Shown here piece by piece: positions 14,681-25,214 of a DNA stretch of 39,813 nucleotides (position 1 is its first letter; each line of letters opens with the position of its first letter). The stretch is from an uncultured Acidimicrobiales bacterium (GTDB taxonomy: Bacteria > Actinomycetota > Acidimicrobiia > Acidimicrobiales > SZUA-35). The position numbers and the translations under genes are program-made. Under the pieces are notes generated by a model, which was given only the letters and a program-made list of their open reading frames with translations, was not told the DNA's origin and made no database searches. The stretch covers positions 1-39,813 of the forward strand of contig CALJSB010000071.1 of assembly GCA_937976305.1 (NCBI GenBank), given 5' to 3'.

Positions 14681-16006
14681 TCAGTCGAGCCAGCTGGCTG
14701 GGCCGCCTCGCTGCACCGAGTTGAAGCGGCTCGCGAACGACGGCGTCTCGAACATTTCGTTGTCGACGCCATAGCCAAACAGGAACTGACCGACGCGCCG
14801 CATCTGCATCTCTTCAGCACCTTCGGTGATCCGATAGCGACGGTGATGACGGAAGATGTGTTCGAACGGCATGTGCCGGCTGTAACCGATGCCGCCGTGG
14901 GTCTGGATCGCTCGATCGGCGGCCTGACCGACAAGACGGTTGGCCCGATAGTTACACATCGCCACCTTGTCCGAGATCTCGGTGCCGTCCTCGACATGAT
15001 CGAGCTCCCAGGCAGTCTTACGGATGAGCTCACGAAGCATGGCCGCTTCGGTGTGTAACTCGATCAACGGCCACTGGATTGCCTGATTGGCCGACAGTGG
15101 GCGATTGTGAATCTGGCGTTCACGGGAGTACTTCACCGCTTCGTTGATGCAGTACTGCGCCGCACCCAGGCTCGAAGCGGCTTGCCGGATGCGGTTCTCG
15201 TGAACGAACAGCTGGGCCGTGGCGAGTCCACGACCCTCATCGCCGAGGATGTCTGCATCTTTGACCCGAACATCGTCGAGAGTGATCTCGGCGTGGTCGG
15301 TTGGCATGTTGTAGGTCCACCACATGAACTCGACGTTGAAACCCGGTGTGTCGACCGGGACGATGAATGAGGTGATTCCCTCGGCCTCACCGGGGTTGCC
15401 GGAGGTACGGGCGAAGATGTAGTCGTGGGTCGCTCGGTGGAGGCCGGTGTTCCAGCGCTTGGCCCCGTTGATCACCCATTCGTCGCCGTCGCGATACGCA
15501 GTGGTCTGCATTCGGGTGGCGTCGGTACCGGCCATCGGCTCGGTCAGTCCGAACCCGATGCGTGCCGTTCCTTCGAGCATCTTCGGGATCCAGTAGCTCT
15601 GCTGCTCAGGGCTACCGAACTTCTCCATCATCAACACCGTCGGAAAGTTCCCGACGATCGAGCTCTCGTTCTGTAGGTCGTTGTGTAATCCGAGACCCTT
15701 GACGGCAAGGTGCTCGCGCACGATGGCCATCGCCAAGTTGGACCCATCACTCCCGCCGAATCGTTCGGGCAGGTGGTACTTCAAAAAGCCGGCGGCATCC
15801 GCCCGGCGCCGCATCTCCCCAAGGAGCTGTTCCCACTCCTCATTTGGCCACCCGTCTCTCTCCCAGTCTGTCCGCGAGTCTTCGCGACGATGATCGAAGA
15901 ACCGAATGTTGTCGTCCTGGGCTTCAAGGGGCTTGATCTCGTCTTCGATGAACTGATCGAGGTCATCGAGCAGCTTCTGAATATCGGCGGGGATGTTGAA
16001 GTCCAT
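14681..16006 (-). CDS. Acyl-CoA dehydrogenase family protein
   Basis: A 441-residue FAD flavoprotein of the acyl-CoA dehydrogenase family (usually 380-420 residues for the core, so the extra length is in the N-terminal domain). Visible motifs are GLTEPMAGTDA (the usual 'ITEP-x-GSD' FAD/substrate region), WVINGAKRWNTG, and the C-terminal THGGIGYSRHMPFEHIFRHHRRYRITEGAEEM region where the Glu of TEGAEE matches the catalytic base position. It oxidises an acyl-CoA to the enoyl-CoA and passes electrons to an electron-transfer flavoprotein; the substrate is not readable. An ATG at 16006 is chosen because AGGA lies nine bases upstream; an upstream ATG at 16036 has no such site. Transcribed alone, divergent from the LytR_C gene. 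Confidence 0.92.
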   Translation of the reverse strand: MDFNIPADIQKLLDDLDQFIEDEIKPLEAQDDNIRFFDHRREDSRTDWERDGWPNEEWEQLLGEMRRRADAAGFLKYHLPERFGGSDGSNLAMAIVREHLAVKGLGLHNDLQNESSIVGNFPTVLMMEKFGSPEQQSYWIPKMLEGTARIGFGLTEPMAGTDATRMQTTAYRDGDEWVINGAKRWNTGLHRATHDYIFARTSGNPGEAEGITSFIVPVDTPGFNVEFMWWTYNMPTDHAEITLDDVRVKDADILGDEGRGLATAQLFVHENRIRQAASSLGAAQYCINEAVKYSRERQIHNRPLSANQAIQWPLIELHTEAAMLRELIRKTAWELDHVEDGTEISDKVAMCNYRANRLVGQAADRAIQTHGGIGYSRHMPFEHIFRHHRRYRITEGAEEMQMRRVGQFLFGYGVDNEMFETPSFASRFNSVQRGGPASWLD

Positions 16007-16108
16007 TCCGCAGTATTCCTGCTCGCAAGTCCTCACGTCGAACCCACTCCCGCCGAACTAGGGAAGGTCACCTGTGACGACCCCCAGTCACGGGCAGTAT
16101 CGTTCCGC

Positions 16109-16136
16109 ACGACCGTTCCGGTCCGCTGGAACGGTC
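16109..16136. promoter_or_regulatory. 10-bp perfect inverted repeat, 8-base spacer
   Basis: CGACCGTTCC (16109-16118) and GGAACGGTCG (16127-16136) are perfect reverse complements. It lies between the divergent acyl-CoA dehydrogenase and LytR_C genes. No T-run follows, so a protein-binding site or an RNA hairpin is likelier than a terminator. Confidence 0.6.
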
Positions 16137-16155
16137 GCATTGGGTAGAAGCACCA

Positions 16156-16208
16156 GACCGCTCCGCGCTTGGCACTCACCATCATGGTGAAGCCGAGGCG
16201 GGGCGGTC
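16156..16208 (+). other. 53-base imperfect hairpin followed by T-rich tail
   Basis: The outer arms pair GACCGCTCCGC with GCGGGGCGGTC through one G-T pair, then CTTGG with CCGAG, and the inner arms CACCAT with ATGGTG close on one base. CTGGTTTTGTT follows at 16209-16219. It could be a terminator of a short plus-strand transcript, a leader attenuator for the gene at 16261, or a structured RNA. No known riboswitch class is recognised. Confidence 0.45.
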
Positions 16209-16260
16209 CTGGTTTTGTTCAGAACTTCGCGACGGGGGTCCGACGCAAATGCGTTGAAAG

Positions 16261-16800
16261 GTGCGAAACTCGCCTGCTGTGGTTGATCGCATCGAGCGTC
16301 ACGACTTACTGAACGCAATCGGTTTGGCCGCCATCCTCTTGGCGATGGCCTTGGCCCTGCTTTTTGGCGCCCGAGCGCTGTTCCGCACGGTCAACGACGG
16401 CATCGTGTCTGCCGACACCACAACCACTGCTGCGGTCACCACCACCGAAGCCGAAGAGACCACAACCACCACCGAGCCCACCACCACAACCGCGACGTTG
16501 CGCATTCCCGGTGAAGTCACGACTCGAGTCGGAAACGGCGCCCAGCGCGGCGGCATCGCCGGCGCCGGCACTTCGCTACTCGACGACGCTGGCTACGTGA
16601 CCCTGAGCGCCAAGAATGCTCCGCCGACCGCCAACAGCATCATCTATTACGTCGAAACCTATGAGGCCGATGCGGCCCAAGTGGCCAGGCTCCTCGGTGT
16701 GGCTGAGACCGCAATTGCCCCCATGCCCGCAGACCCGGGCATACCCCAAGACGATGCGCACGTCATCGCAATTCTGGGACGCGACACCACCGTCGGCTAG
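16261..16800 (+). CDS. LytR C-terminal domain protein, membrane-anchored
   Basis: A 179-residue protein. A single membrane anchor covers about residues 18-40 (IGLAAILLAMALALLFGA), then a long Thr-rich linker at about 55-80 (repeated TTTT/EETTTTTEPTTTT), typical of extracellular low-complexity spacers. The C-terminal domain (about residues 85-178) fits the LytR_C family: VGNGAQRGGIAGAGTSLLDDAGYVTLSAKNA, then YYVETYEADAAQVARLLG and HVIAILGRD. LytR_C domains are found outside actinobacterial and related cells, near LCP cell-wall ligases, with unclear function. The GTG at 16261 is used; GTG at 16279 is possible. No Shine-Dalgarno at good distance is seen. Confidence 0.8.
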   Translation: MRNSPAVVDRIERHDLLNAIGLAAILLAMALALLFGARALFRTVNDGIVSADTTTTAAVTTTEAEETTTTTEPTTTTATLRIPGEVTTRVGNGAQRGGIAGAGTSLLDDAGYVTLSAKNAPPTANSIIYYVETYEADAAQVARLLGVAETAIAPMPADPGIPQDDAHVIAILGRDTTVG

Positions 16801-16809
16801 AACCTCTGG

Positions 16810-17337
16810 ATGCCCTTCGTCCTGCGCCGCCATGCGTCGCGCGTCATATTGCTCGGTTGCGACAGTTCGGGAACCGCCACCCACGTCTTTCTGATTCAGG
16901 CAGTCGATCCGGCCGACGCCAGCAAGCCGCCGTGGTGGGAGATTCCCGGTGGCGGTATTGATCCGGGGGAATCCTCGGCCGATGCCGCCATGCGCGAGCT
17001 CCAAGAAGAGGCAGGGCAGGCCTCGGCTGAGGTCGGACCGATCGTGTTCACACAGTACGTCGAGTTCAGCTTCGGCGGCTATGACTTCGAGCAGGACGAA
17101 GTGATCCACATTGCGTGGACAAAGGACATGTCGATCAACCGTCCCACCGGGCTCGAGTATCTCGAAGCCCTGGCGTTCCGAGATGCTCGATGGTGGCCCA
17201 TCGCTGACGTCGTGGCCAGCACCGAGGCATTCCTTCCGCCCCGACTTCCTGAACTCATCCCGCTGATCGCGAATCGAGAACTTCCGGATCCTCCTCTCGA
17301 CATCACCCCAGACGCCGATGGAGCCGGCGATGATTGA
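16810..17337 (+). CDS. Nudix hydrolase
   Basis: A 175-residue protein with a complete Nudix box G-x5-E-x7-R-E-U-x-E-E-x-G-U at residues 48-70 (GGGIDPGE then [10 protein letters not shown]), which binds Mg2+ and cleaves nucleoside diphosphates linked to another group. The final hydrophobic position is Gln. A Trp-rich edge strand, PWWEIPGG (41-48), is typical. Residues 95-175 give [13 protein letters not shown] and a C-terminal Pro/Asp-rich tail. The substrate cannot be assigned. The ATG follows the LytR_C stop by nine bases and its stop overlaps the coaA start by eight bases, so it is co-transcribed with pantothenate kinase, perhaps acting on a CoA-related or nucleotide metabolite. Confidence 0.9.
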   Translation: MPFVLRRHASRVILLGCDSSGTATHVFLIQAVDPADASKPPWWEIPGGGIDPGESSADAAMRELQEEAGQASAEVGPIVFTQYVEFSFGGYDFEQDEVIHIAWTKDMSINRPTGLEYLEALAFRDARWWPIADVVASTEAFLPPRLPELIPLIANRELPDPPLDITPDADGAGDD

Positions 17338-18274
17338 TCGGGCCGCATCTGCCTCGCCGTACATGCGCTTCAGCGCAGCCGAATGGGCGAACCTTCGAGC
17401 GTTCACGCCGTTGAGCCTCAGTGAGGCTGATCTCGATCGCATCCGCGGCATCAACGTAGAGCTCAGCCTCGACGAGGTTGCGACGATTTACCTCCCGCTC
17501 TCCCGACTTCTCAACCTCCATGTCGGGGCAAGTCAGGAGCTCTACCGAGCGAGTGACACGTTTCTCGGCCGGTTGCCTGCGAAGGTGCCGTTCATCATCG
17601 GTGTGGCCGGCTCGGTCGCCGTCGGAAAATCAACCACGGCCCGTGTGCTCCAGGCTCTGCTCGGCCGTTGGCCCGACCACCCGCGGGTCGATCTCATCAC
17701 GACCGATGGGTTTCTGTATCCGAACGCTGTGCTCGAAGAGCGTGGGCTCATGCAGCGCAAGGGCTTCCCCGAGAGTTACGACCGCCGTCGCTTGTTGCAG
17801 TTCATCCGCGACATCAAGTCAGGCCTGCCGGAAGTCTCAGCGCCCATCTACTCCCACCTCACCTACGACATCCTTCCCGACGAAGAACTCATTGTTCGAC
17901 AGCCCGACATCGTGATCATCGAAGGCCTCAATGTGCTGCAAACCGGCACGGTCGACGAGACCAATCCGGCATTTGTGTCGGACTTCTTCGACTTCTCGAT
18001 CTACGTGCACGCCGAGGTCGAACATGTGCGGCAGTGGTACGTCGAACGGTTTTTCACGCTGCGCGAGACGGCGTTTCGTGACACCAACTCGTTCTTTCAT
18101 CGCTTTGCGTCGCTCACCGACGAGGAGGCAACGCAAACGGCCACCAACATCTGGACGTCGATCAACGAACGCAATCTCGTTGAGAACATTCTGCCGACCA
18201 GATCCCGGGCCAATCTGATTCTGCACAAGGGCGAAAACCACCTCGTCACCGACGTCGAACTACGGCGCCTGTGA
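17330..18274 (+). CDS. coaA: Pantothenate kinase, type I
   Basis: First step of coenzyme A synthesis: ATP-dependent phosphorylation of pantothenate. The 314-residue length matches type I enzymes (about 310-316). The P-loop is GSVAVGKS (94-101), preceded by [16 protein letters not shown] follows and carries the acceptor-site Asp; [10 protein letters not shown] and EGLNVLQTG are family signatures. Residues 1-40 ([15 protein letters not shown]) match the standard N-terminus. The ATG at 17330 is chosen over 17318 because GGAG lies six bases before it. CoA inhibition is known for this family; no local regulatory site is evident. The next gene, glgX, begins 117 bases later under its own signals. 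Confidence 0.97.
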   Translation: MIDRAASASPYMRFSAAEWANLRAFTPLSLSEADLDRIRGINVELSLDEVATIYLPLSRLLNLHVGASQELYRASDTFLGRLPAKVPFIIGVAGSVAVGKSTTARVLQALLGRWPDHPRVDLITTDGFLYPNAVLEERGLMQRKGFPESYDRRRLLQFIRDIKSGLPEVSAPIYSHLTYDILPDEELIVRQPDIVIIEGLNVLQTGTVDETNPAFVSDFFDFSIYVHAEVEHVRQWYVERFFTLRETAFRDTNSFFHRFASLTDEEATQTATNIWTSINERNLVENILPTRSRANLILHKGENHLVTDVELRRL

Positions 18275-18331
18275 CAACCCACGCCCGCAGCTGAAAAAGC
18301 GGGCAGACAGGCCGATGAAGAGAGAAGTCCG

Positions 18332-18349
18332 CTGGACCGCGAGGTCCAG
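18332..18349. promoter_or_regulatory. 18-bp palindromic element before glgX
   Basis: CTGGACC-GCGA-GGTCCAG has two 7-base arms that are perfect reverse complements. TACCGT (18350-18355), a possible -10 box for glgX, directly follows, so a bound repressor here could block the promoter. As RNA it would be a 7-bp stem with a GNRA-type tetraloop. Confidence 0.5.
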
Positions 18350-18391
18350 TACCGTTCTTGCTTCGTTTCCCGCTCCAGGAGTTCATTCTAC

Positions 18392-20493
<2,102 letters not shown>

Positions 20494-20497
<4 letters not shown>

Positions 20498-21900
20498 ACC
20501 GACGTGTTCTGTTCGCCACTGCAGAGCTGACACCACTCGCCCGAGTTGGCGGCTTGGCCGAAGCCGCCGGTGGTTTGGTGCGGTCGCTGCAAGCCCAGAG
20601 CGTGCCGATCACCGTCGTCATGCCTGACTACACCGGTCTCGAGCTCACCGAAGAACGCAGTATCGATCTGGAGGTTCCGGCGTGGGCCGGACCCATGCGA
20701 GCTCGTCGCGGTGCGATCAACGACCTAGCCGACGTGATCCTCATCGATCGGCCCGGCATAGCCAGGCCGCACCCCTACGTCGAACCCTCCACCGGCAACG
20801 GATGGCCCGACAACGATTGGCGATTCATGTGCTTTTCGGTCGGTGTCGCAGCGCTCGCCGAACTGCTCAAGCCAGACGTACTGCACCTCAATGATTGGCA
20901 CAGTGCCGCTGCACTCGGCTTTCTCGCAACGCCACCGCCGACGGTGCTCACCATCCACACGCTGGGGTACCAGGGCATGTGCGATGCCGAGTGGCTCAAC
21001 CGGATTCCCCATCGGCCGTGGCACTTCGCTTGGTACGACGGGTGCAATCCGCTGCTCGGCGCCATTCGCTCGGCCGACAAGATCATCGCCGTCAGCCCCA
21101 ACTACGCCACCGAAATCATCGAGCCCGAAGGTGGCATGGGTCTGCACGACGACCTGAAGCGCCGCCAAGACGATCTCGTCGGCATCCGCAACGGCATCGA
21201 CACCAGCATCTGGAACCCGCTGACCGATCCGAGCCTCGAGCTCAACTACGGACCAGGCGACATCGAAGTCGGGAAGCGCCAGGCTCGCCAAGCGCTCTGT
21301 GCTGAATTCGGCGCAGAGCTCGAGAACGACGTGATCCTCGGTGTTGTCTCTCGCCTGGTCGACCAGAAGGGTGTCGACTTCATGACCGGTCTTGCGCCCT
21401 TCTTGGCCGGCATGAAGGCAAAGCTCATCCTGCTCGGATCAGGCCAGAGTGAGCTCGTTGAGAGCGTTGAAGAGATGGCAGCGAACCATCCCGATCGGGT
21501 CAGTGTCGTCACCGACCGCTACGACGAACCCCTTGCCCACCGCATCTTTGCTGGATCCGACCTGTTCTTGATGCCGAGCCGTTTTGAACCCTGTGGGTTA
21601 GCCCAGATGCAGGCCATGGCCTATGGCACCTCGCCCGTCGTCACCCCAGTCGGGGGCCTCGTCGACACCGTCACCGATGCCGACAAACATCGGTCGACGG
21701 GTACCGGGTTCGTGGCCGAAACCAACGACTTCGCCGGCTTTGTCGATGCGGTGCACCGTGGCTTGAGAACGACTCGCGTTGCCGCCAGGCGACGCCTCAT
21801 CCAGCAGCGGGCCATGGAGATCGACTGGTCGTGGGAAGCACCAGCCAAGAGGCACATCGAGGTCTACGAAAAGGCCATTCAGTCGTCCTCGAAGCGATAG
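20494..21900 (+). CDS. glgA: Glycogen synthase, GT5 family
   Basis: A 468-residue GT-B glycosyltransferase that adds glucose from ADP-glucose to alpha-1,4-glucan. It begins with the GT5 pattern [21 protein letters not shown]; the conserved K-x-G-G-L here is R17-V-G-G-L, an Arg for the usual Lys that contacts the nucleotide sugar. [38 protein letters not shown] and [19 protein letters not shown] are canonical. The start ATG lies inside the glgX stop (ATGA). Its 3' end overlaps the convergent glgC gene by 22 bases. Actinobacteria often use the GT4 enzyme GlgM instead; this is clearly GT5. Confidence 0.95.
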
Positions 21901-23132
21901 TTCTTCGGAACGGTCACAACGCCGCCTTCTGAGACGGCAAAGCGGGCCTCATCTTCCTCACGATCAACGCCGATGCGAACCCCATCCGGCACGACAACGT
22001 TCTTGTCGATCACGGCTCGACGCACCGTCGCCCCCTTCCCGATCTGGACATCGTCGAACAAGATTGCACCTTCAAGGTTTGCGTCTTTGCGGATCCGGAC
22101 CCCGGGCGAGATGACGCTGTCGAACGCGGTACAGCCGCTGAGGATCGCACCGTTGCTCACAATCGAGTTCTGGACCGACGGTGGCTTGTTGTCGGCCGCG
22201 ACAAACTTCGCCGGGGGGAGCGATCGGCCAAGCGTGAAGATCGGCCAGGAATCGTTGTAGAGGCTGAACGCAGGCAGAGGCTGCACGAGATCCATGTGGG
22301 CATCGAAGTAGGCATCGATGGTTCCGACATCGCGCCAGTAACCCCGTTGCGCTTCCTCATCACCAGGCACGACGTTCTTTGTGTAGTCATACACATGCGC
22401 GGCACCGTCGGCCACCAGCGCCGGAATCAGGTCGCCGCCGAGATCGTGCTTCGACGAGCTGTCGCCGGCATCTCGATTGAGCGCATCGACGAGCACATCG
22501 ACGTCAAAGACATAGTTGCCCATCGAGACGTACGACTCGTCAGGGCTGTCAGCCAGTCCAGGCGGATCAGCGGGCTTTTCGTGAAAGGCCGCGATCTTGG
22601 TGCCTTCGCCCTGCTCGATCACCCCGAACTCGCTCGCTTCTGCTCGGTTGGCTCGCAGGGCCGCAATCGTCACCCCGGCGCCGCTGGCAATGTGGGCATC
22701 GAGCATCTGCCGGGGATCCATGCGGTAAATGTGGTCGGCACCGAAGACAAACAGGTACTTCGGCTGCTCATCGTCGACCAGGTTCAGGTTCTGGAACAAC
22801 GCATCAGCAGACCCCAGGAACCAGCTGCGCCCCCGACGCATCTGAGCCGGGACTGACGTGACGTAGTTGCCCAAGAGGGTCGAAAGCCGCCAGGTACGGC
22901 TCAAGTGCACATCGAGTGAGTGACTCTTGTACTGGGTCAGCACCACGATCTTGCGATAACCACCATTTGCGAGGTTCGACAGCGCGAAATCGATGAGTCG
23001 ATAAGGGCCACCAAAGGGCACCGCAGGTTTCGCCCGGTCGCTGGTGAGCGGCATCAGGCGCTTTCCTTCACCGCCCGCAAGCACAACAGAAAGGACTTGG
23101 GGGCGACTTCCGACATCAAGCACAGGGGGCAT
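21879..23132 (-). CDS. glgC: Glucose-1-phosphate adenylyltransferase
   Basis: Makes ADP-glucose from ATP and glucose 1-phosphate, the committed step of glycogen synthesis. The 417-residue length is standard. The N-terminal nucleotidyltransferase domain shows [14 protein letters not shown] and [27 protein letters not shown] and HEKP; the C-terminal part is a left-handed beta helix ([16 protein letters not shown] and [10 protein letters not shown] hexapeptide turns). An ATG at 23132 gives [23 protein letters not shown], the usual start; the longer reading frame upstream has no support. The opposite-strand partner glgA shares 22 bases at the 3' ends. Allosteric control by sugar phosphates is typical of the family. 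Confidence 0.97.
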   Translation of the reverse strand: MPPVLDVGSRPQVLSVVLAGGEGKRLMPLTSDRAKPAVPFGGPYRLIDFALSNLANGGYRKIVVLTQYKSHSLDVHLSRTWRLSTLLGNYVTSVPAQMRRGRSWFLGSADALFQNLNLVDDEQPKYLFVFGADHIYRMDPRQMLDAHIASGAGVTIAALRANRAEASEFGVIEQGEGTKIAAFHEKPADPPGLADSPDESYVSMGNYVFDVDVLVDALNRDAGDSSSKHDLGGDLIPALVADGAAHVYDYTKNVVPGDEEAQRGYWRDVGTIDAYFDAHMDLVQPLPAFSLYNDSWPIFTLGRSLPPAKFVAADNKPPSVQNSIVSNGAILSGCTAFDSVISPGVRIRKDANLEGAILFDDVQIGKGATVRRAVIDKNVVVPDGVRIGVDREEDEARFAVSEGGVVTVPKNYRFEDD

Positions 23133-23332
23133 TGTTGTACAGAACGTGCCGCTTTTGCTGCATTGGCTGCCGCATCGTGACGGGCCCGAAAACCCTTTGG
23201 TACATCTGACCCATTGCCACCGAGGGTGGTCGTCGTGTTCACTTACGGATGCGGGTACCGGGAACAGAGCCCGACAGACATACCTCTGGCGGGCGGAGGG
23301 TCTGTCACTAGTGGTCTCTTGTTCTCGAACCA

Positions 23333-23368
23333 GAGGGTGGCCTTTCGGGGCCACCCTCACTCTTTTTG
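23333..23368 (+). terminator. Intrinsic terminator
   Basis: GAGGGTGGCC (23333-23342) and GGCCACCCTC (23349-23358) pair perfectly around a TTTCGG loop, followed by ACTCTTTTTG. This is the clearest intrinsic terminator in the window. Read on the plus strand it ends a transcript that starts between 23133 and 23332, where no gene is annotated. Confidence 0.8.
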
Positions 23369-23392
23369 CGCTCTCCTTATGGGGCACCGCAC

Positions 23393-23398
23393 TACGTT
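23393..23398 (+). promoter_or_regulatory. Candidate leaderless -10 box (TACGTT) for the YceI gene
   Basis: TACGTT ends six bases before the ATG at 23405. No Shine-Dalgarno is present, and the terminator just upstream insulates the gene from earlier transcription. Confidence 0.45.
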
Positions 23399-23404
23399 GG
23401 CCAG

Positions 23405-24130
23405 ATGGATCGACGAAAGCTCTTCGCTGTAGGTGGGATCTCGACCTTCATCGTGCTGCTACTCGCCGTCGGGTGGTTCTTGGGTCTGTTCTCGTCCGAC
23501 CCGGAGGAAGCGTCGGTCGATGCATCGCTCGATGCCCTGGCCCAAGACGAGGCTGAAGGGCAAGAAGAGGACAGTGAGGACAGTGAGGGCGAGACGATCA
23601 CCGACCTGACCGGAACCTGGGTCGTCGAGCCAGGAGAGGCGACGTTCGTTGGCTACCGGGTGGAGGAAGTGCTGTCTGGCGTTGACTTCACTGCCGTGGG
23701 ACGAACGCCCACCGTGTCGGGCACCCTCGTTGCCGATGGCTCGACGATCACCTCGGTCGAGATCCTCGCCGATCTTCGTGATCTCATGAGCGACAATGGC
23801 GCTCGCGATGCACAGATGAAAGTGCAAGCCCTCGAGTCAGACACGTTTCCCGACGGCATCTTCACCTTGACGGCGCCCATCGAGCTTCCGAGTATTCCAC
23901 CGCCAGGGCAGACCATCATGGCGACGGCAACCGGAGATCTCACGATCCACGGCGTGACGAGGACCGTCGACATCGAACTCGAGGGCGCAGCCCAAGGGTC
24001 GCAGCTTGTTGTTGTGGGCTCGCTCGGGGTCCTGCTTTCCGACTACGACATCGACACCCCGCAGGCGCCGATCGTGGCGAGCGTGGAAGACGCAGCCGTT
24101 GTCGAATTCTCCCTCGTGCTTTCGCGCTAG
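23405..24130 (+). CDS. YceI-like domain protein, membrane-anchored
   Basis: A 241-residue protein. An N-terminal signal anchor covers about residues 7-29 ([23 protein letters not shown]) with MDRRK before it, then an acidic spacer (about 35-65: [19 protein letters not shown]). The rest is a YceI lipocalin-like beta barrel: [21 protein letters not shown], the '[13 protein letters not shown]' strand, [17 protein letters not shown] and [15 protein letters not shown], all matching the family's conserved stretches. YceI proteins bind isoprenoid-type lipids; the partner here is unknown. The ATG at 23405 is placed directly before the anchor. Single gene, convergent with the LLM oxidoreductase. Confidence 0.92.
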   Translation: MDRRKLFAVGGISTFIVLLLAVGWFLGLFSSDPEEASVDASLDALAQDEAEGQEEDSEDSEGETITDLTGTWVVEPGEATFVGYRVEEVLSGVDFTAVGRTPTVSGTLVADGSTITSVEILADLRDLMSDNGARDAQMKVQALESDTFPDGIFTLTAPIELPSIPPPGQTIMATATGDLTIHGVTRTVDIELEGAAQGSQLVVVGSLGVLLSDYDIDTPQAPIVASVEDAAVVEFSLVLSR

Positions 24131-24140
24131 CGAAGCGTTG

Positions 24141-25106
24141 CTACGAGGTAGCCGAGCGAATCGCTGGAATCACCACGTCGATGTAGGCGCTGAGGGCTTC
24201 TTCATCGAACGGTGCCCGCAACGCAACATTCACCATGTCCGCGCCCGACTCGGCATAGGCCATGATCTGGTCGACCGCCTGCTCCGGTGTTCCGAGCAGC
24301 GCACCACCGGCCACCCGCTCGAACATCGGCCCCCACTGCTCTCGCATGTCGCTGGCAACTCGATCGGCGGCTGTTTGATCTGACCCCATGGCGAACACCA
24401 GATTGATCGATCGCTCGATCGAACTCGGATCGCGGTCGATCGACTCACACCATCCGTCGAGCACGCCGTTGAGTCGCCCGTACTCATCTGCTGGCACGTA
24501 GGCGGCATTCCACCCGTCTGCATACGTCGCCGCCATCTTGAGCGTGCGCTTCTCGCCGACGCCACCGATCCAGATCGGGATCTTGCCCCCGTGGGGTTCC
24601 GGCAACATCGACGCGTTCACGGCCTTGTAGTGCTCGCCAGTGAAGTCGGTGCGACGGATCTCGTCGCCATCGGCTGGGGTGATCAACGAACTGATCAGCT
24701 CGGTCGCTTCTTCGAGCATGTCGAGGCGCACGCCAACACTCGGGAAGTCATAGCCGTAGGCCTCGGCCTCCCACTCGTGCCAACCGCCACCGAGCCCGAG
24801 TTCGAAGCGGCCGCCCGAGAGATGGTCGATGGTGACCGCAGCACGCGCCAGCAACCCCGGGTTCCGATACCCGACGTAGAACACAAGACAGCCCAGACGA
24901 GCGTTGGTGGTATCACAGGCCAGCGCAGCCAGGGTGGCGACGGCCTCGAAGTGGGGGAGCGTGCCACCCGCTGGGGGAGCCTCGTACAGATGGTCCCACG
25001 CTGACAACCAGTCGATGCCTGCATCGTCCAGCCATCGCCAGATGGCGCGCATTTCGTCCATGCTCATGTTTTGTTGGCCGATATGGGCCCCGAGGGAAAG
25101 CGTCAC
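24141..25106 (-). CDS. LLM-class (F420-dependent-type) oxidoreductase
   Basis: A 321-residue (beta/alpha)8 flavin/F420 enzyme of the luciferase-like monooxygenase superfamily. WLSAWDHL near residue 33 and LSGGRFELGLGGGWHEWEAEAYG near residue 95 are the superfamily signatures; GGVGEKRTLKMAATYADGWN near residue 195 is the C-terminal cofactor region. F420 use is likely from the actinobacterial context but cannot be proven by sequence. The GTG at 25106 is preferred over an upstream ATG at 25160 because the protein then starts with the usual MTLSLGAHIG strand and TAGGAT lies seven bases upstream. It is divergent from the MarR-kynurenine operon, 108 bases apart. Confidence 0.88.
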   Translation of the reverse strand: MTLSLGAHIGQQNMSMDEMRAIWRWLDDAGIDWLSAWDHLYEAPPAGGTLPHFEAVATLAALACDTTNARLGCLVFYVGYRNPGLLARAAVTIDHLSGGRFELGLGGGWHEWEAEAYGYDFPSVGVRLDMLEEATELISSLITPADGDEIRRTDFTGEHYKAVNASMLPEPHGGKIPIWIGGVGEKRTLKMAATYADGWNAAYVPADEYGRLNGVLDGWCESIDRDPSSIERSINLVFAMGSDQTAADRVASDMREQWGPMFERVAGGALLGTPEQAVDQIMAYAESGADMVNVALRAPFDEEALSAYIDVVIPAIRSATS

Positions 25107-25113
25107 AAGCGAG

Positions 25114-25119
25114 ATCCTA
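25114..25119 (-). promoter_or_regulatory. Candidate leaderless -10 box (TAGGAT) for the LLM gene
   Basis: TAGGAT on the minus strand ends seven bases before the GTG at 25106. No Shine-Dalgarno is visible. Confidence 0.45.
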
Positions 25120-25163
25120 CGCCGAGCATGGTCGCTGCGAGAAGAGAGACGAACAGGCAAAAC

Positions 25164-25203
25164 ATATTCATGTGAATGCTTGTTCTTGTATTGCGATGAA
25201 TAT
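25164..25203. promoter_or_regulatory. Inverted-repeat operator candidate at the MarR/kynurenine promoter
   Basis: ATATTCAT (25164-25171) is the perfect reverse complement of ATGAATAT (25196-25203), 24 bases apart. Inside the left part, ATTCA-TG-TGAAT (25166-25177) is a second palindrome, so three ATTCA/TGAAT half-sites are present. The right arm covers part of the TATAAT box. The placement suits autorepression by the MarR protein encoded next. Confidence 0.6.
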
Positions 25204-25206
25204 AAT
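25201..25206 (+). promoter_or_regulatory. -10 box TATAAT of the MarR/kynurenine operon
   Basis: A consensus TATAAT ends eight bases before the GTG at 25215, with TTGTTC (25180-25185) as a possible -35 element at 15 bases spacing. There is no Shine-Dalgarno, so the transcript is probably leaderless. Confidence 0.6.
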
Positions 25207-25214
25207 CTGCCAGC

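Larger units (their letters stand above)
23133..23404. other. 272-base gap between glgC and the YceI gene, possible small RNA
   Basis: No convincing protein gene is seen on either strand. On the plus strand it holds an 11-pair hairpin (GACAGAC 23273-23279 with GTCTGTC 23300-23306, inner CCTC/GAGG), an 8-bp palindrome CACTAGTG (23306-23313), a short CTCT-GTTC/GAAC-AGAG hairpin (23317-23336), and a strong intrinsic terminator (23333-23368). This layout fits a plus-strand small RNA, or a leader of glgC on the other strand; no known family is recognised. Confidence 0.4.

Noticed and set aside
23316..23336. T-arm-like sequence on the minus strand suggesting a tRNA
   Set aside because: GGTTCGAGAA resembles a T-loop, but the position that should be C61 is A, the T-stem does not pair, and no D-arm or acceptor stem could be found around it.
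23133..23387. 85-residue N-terminal extension of GlgC from an ATG at 23387
   Set aside because: It has Cys/Arg/Ser-rich composition unlike the protein, crosses the hairpins and terminator, and family members begin near the ATG at 23132.
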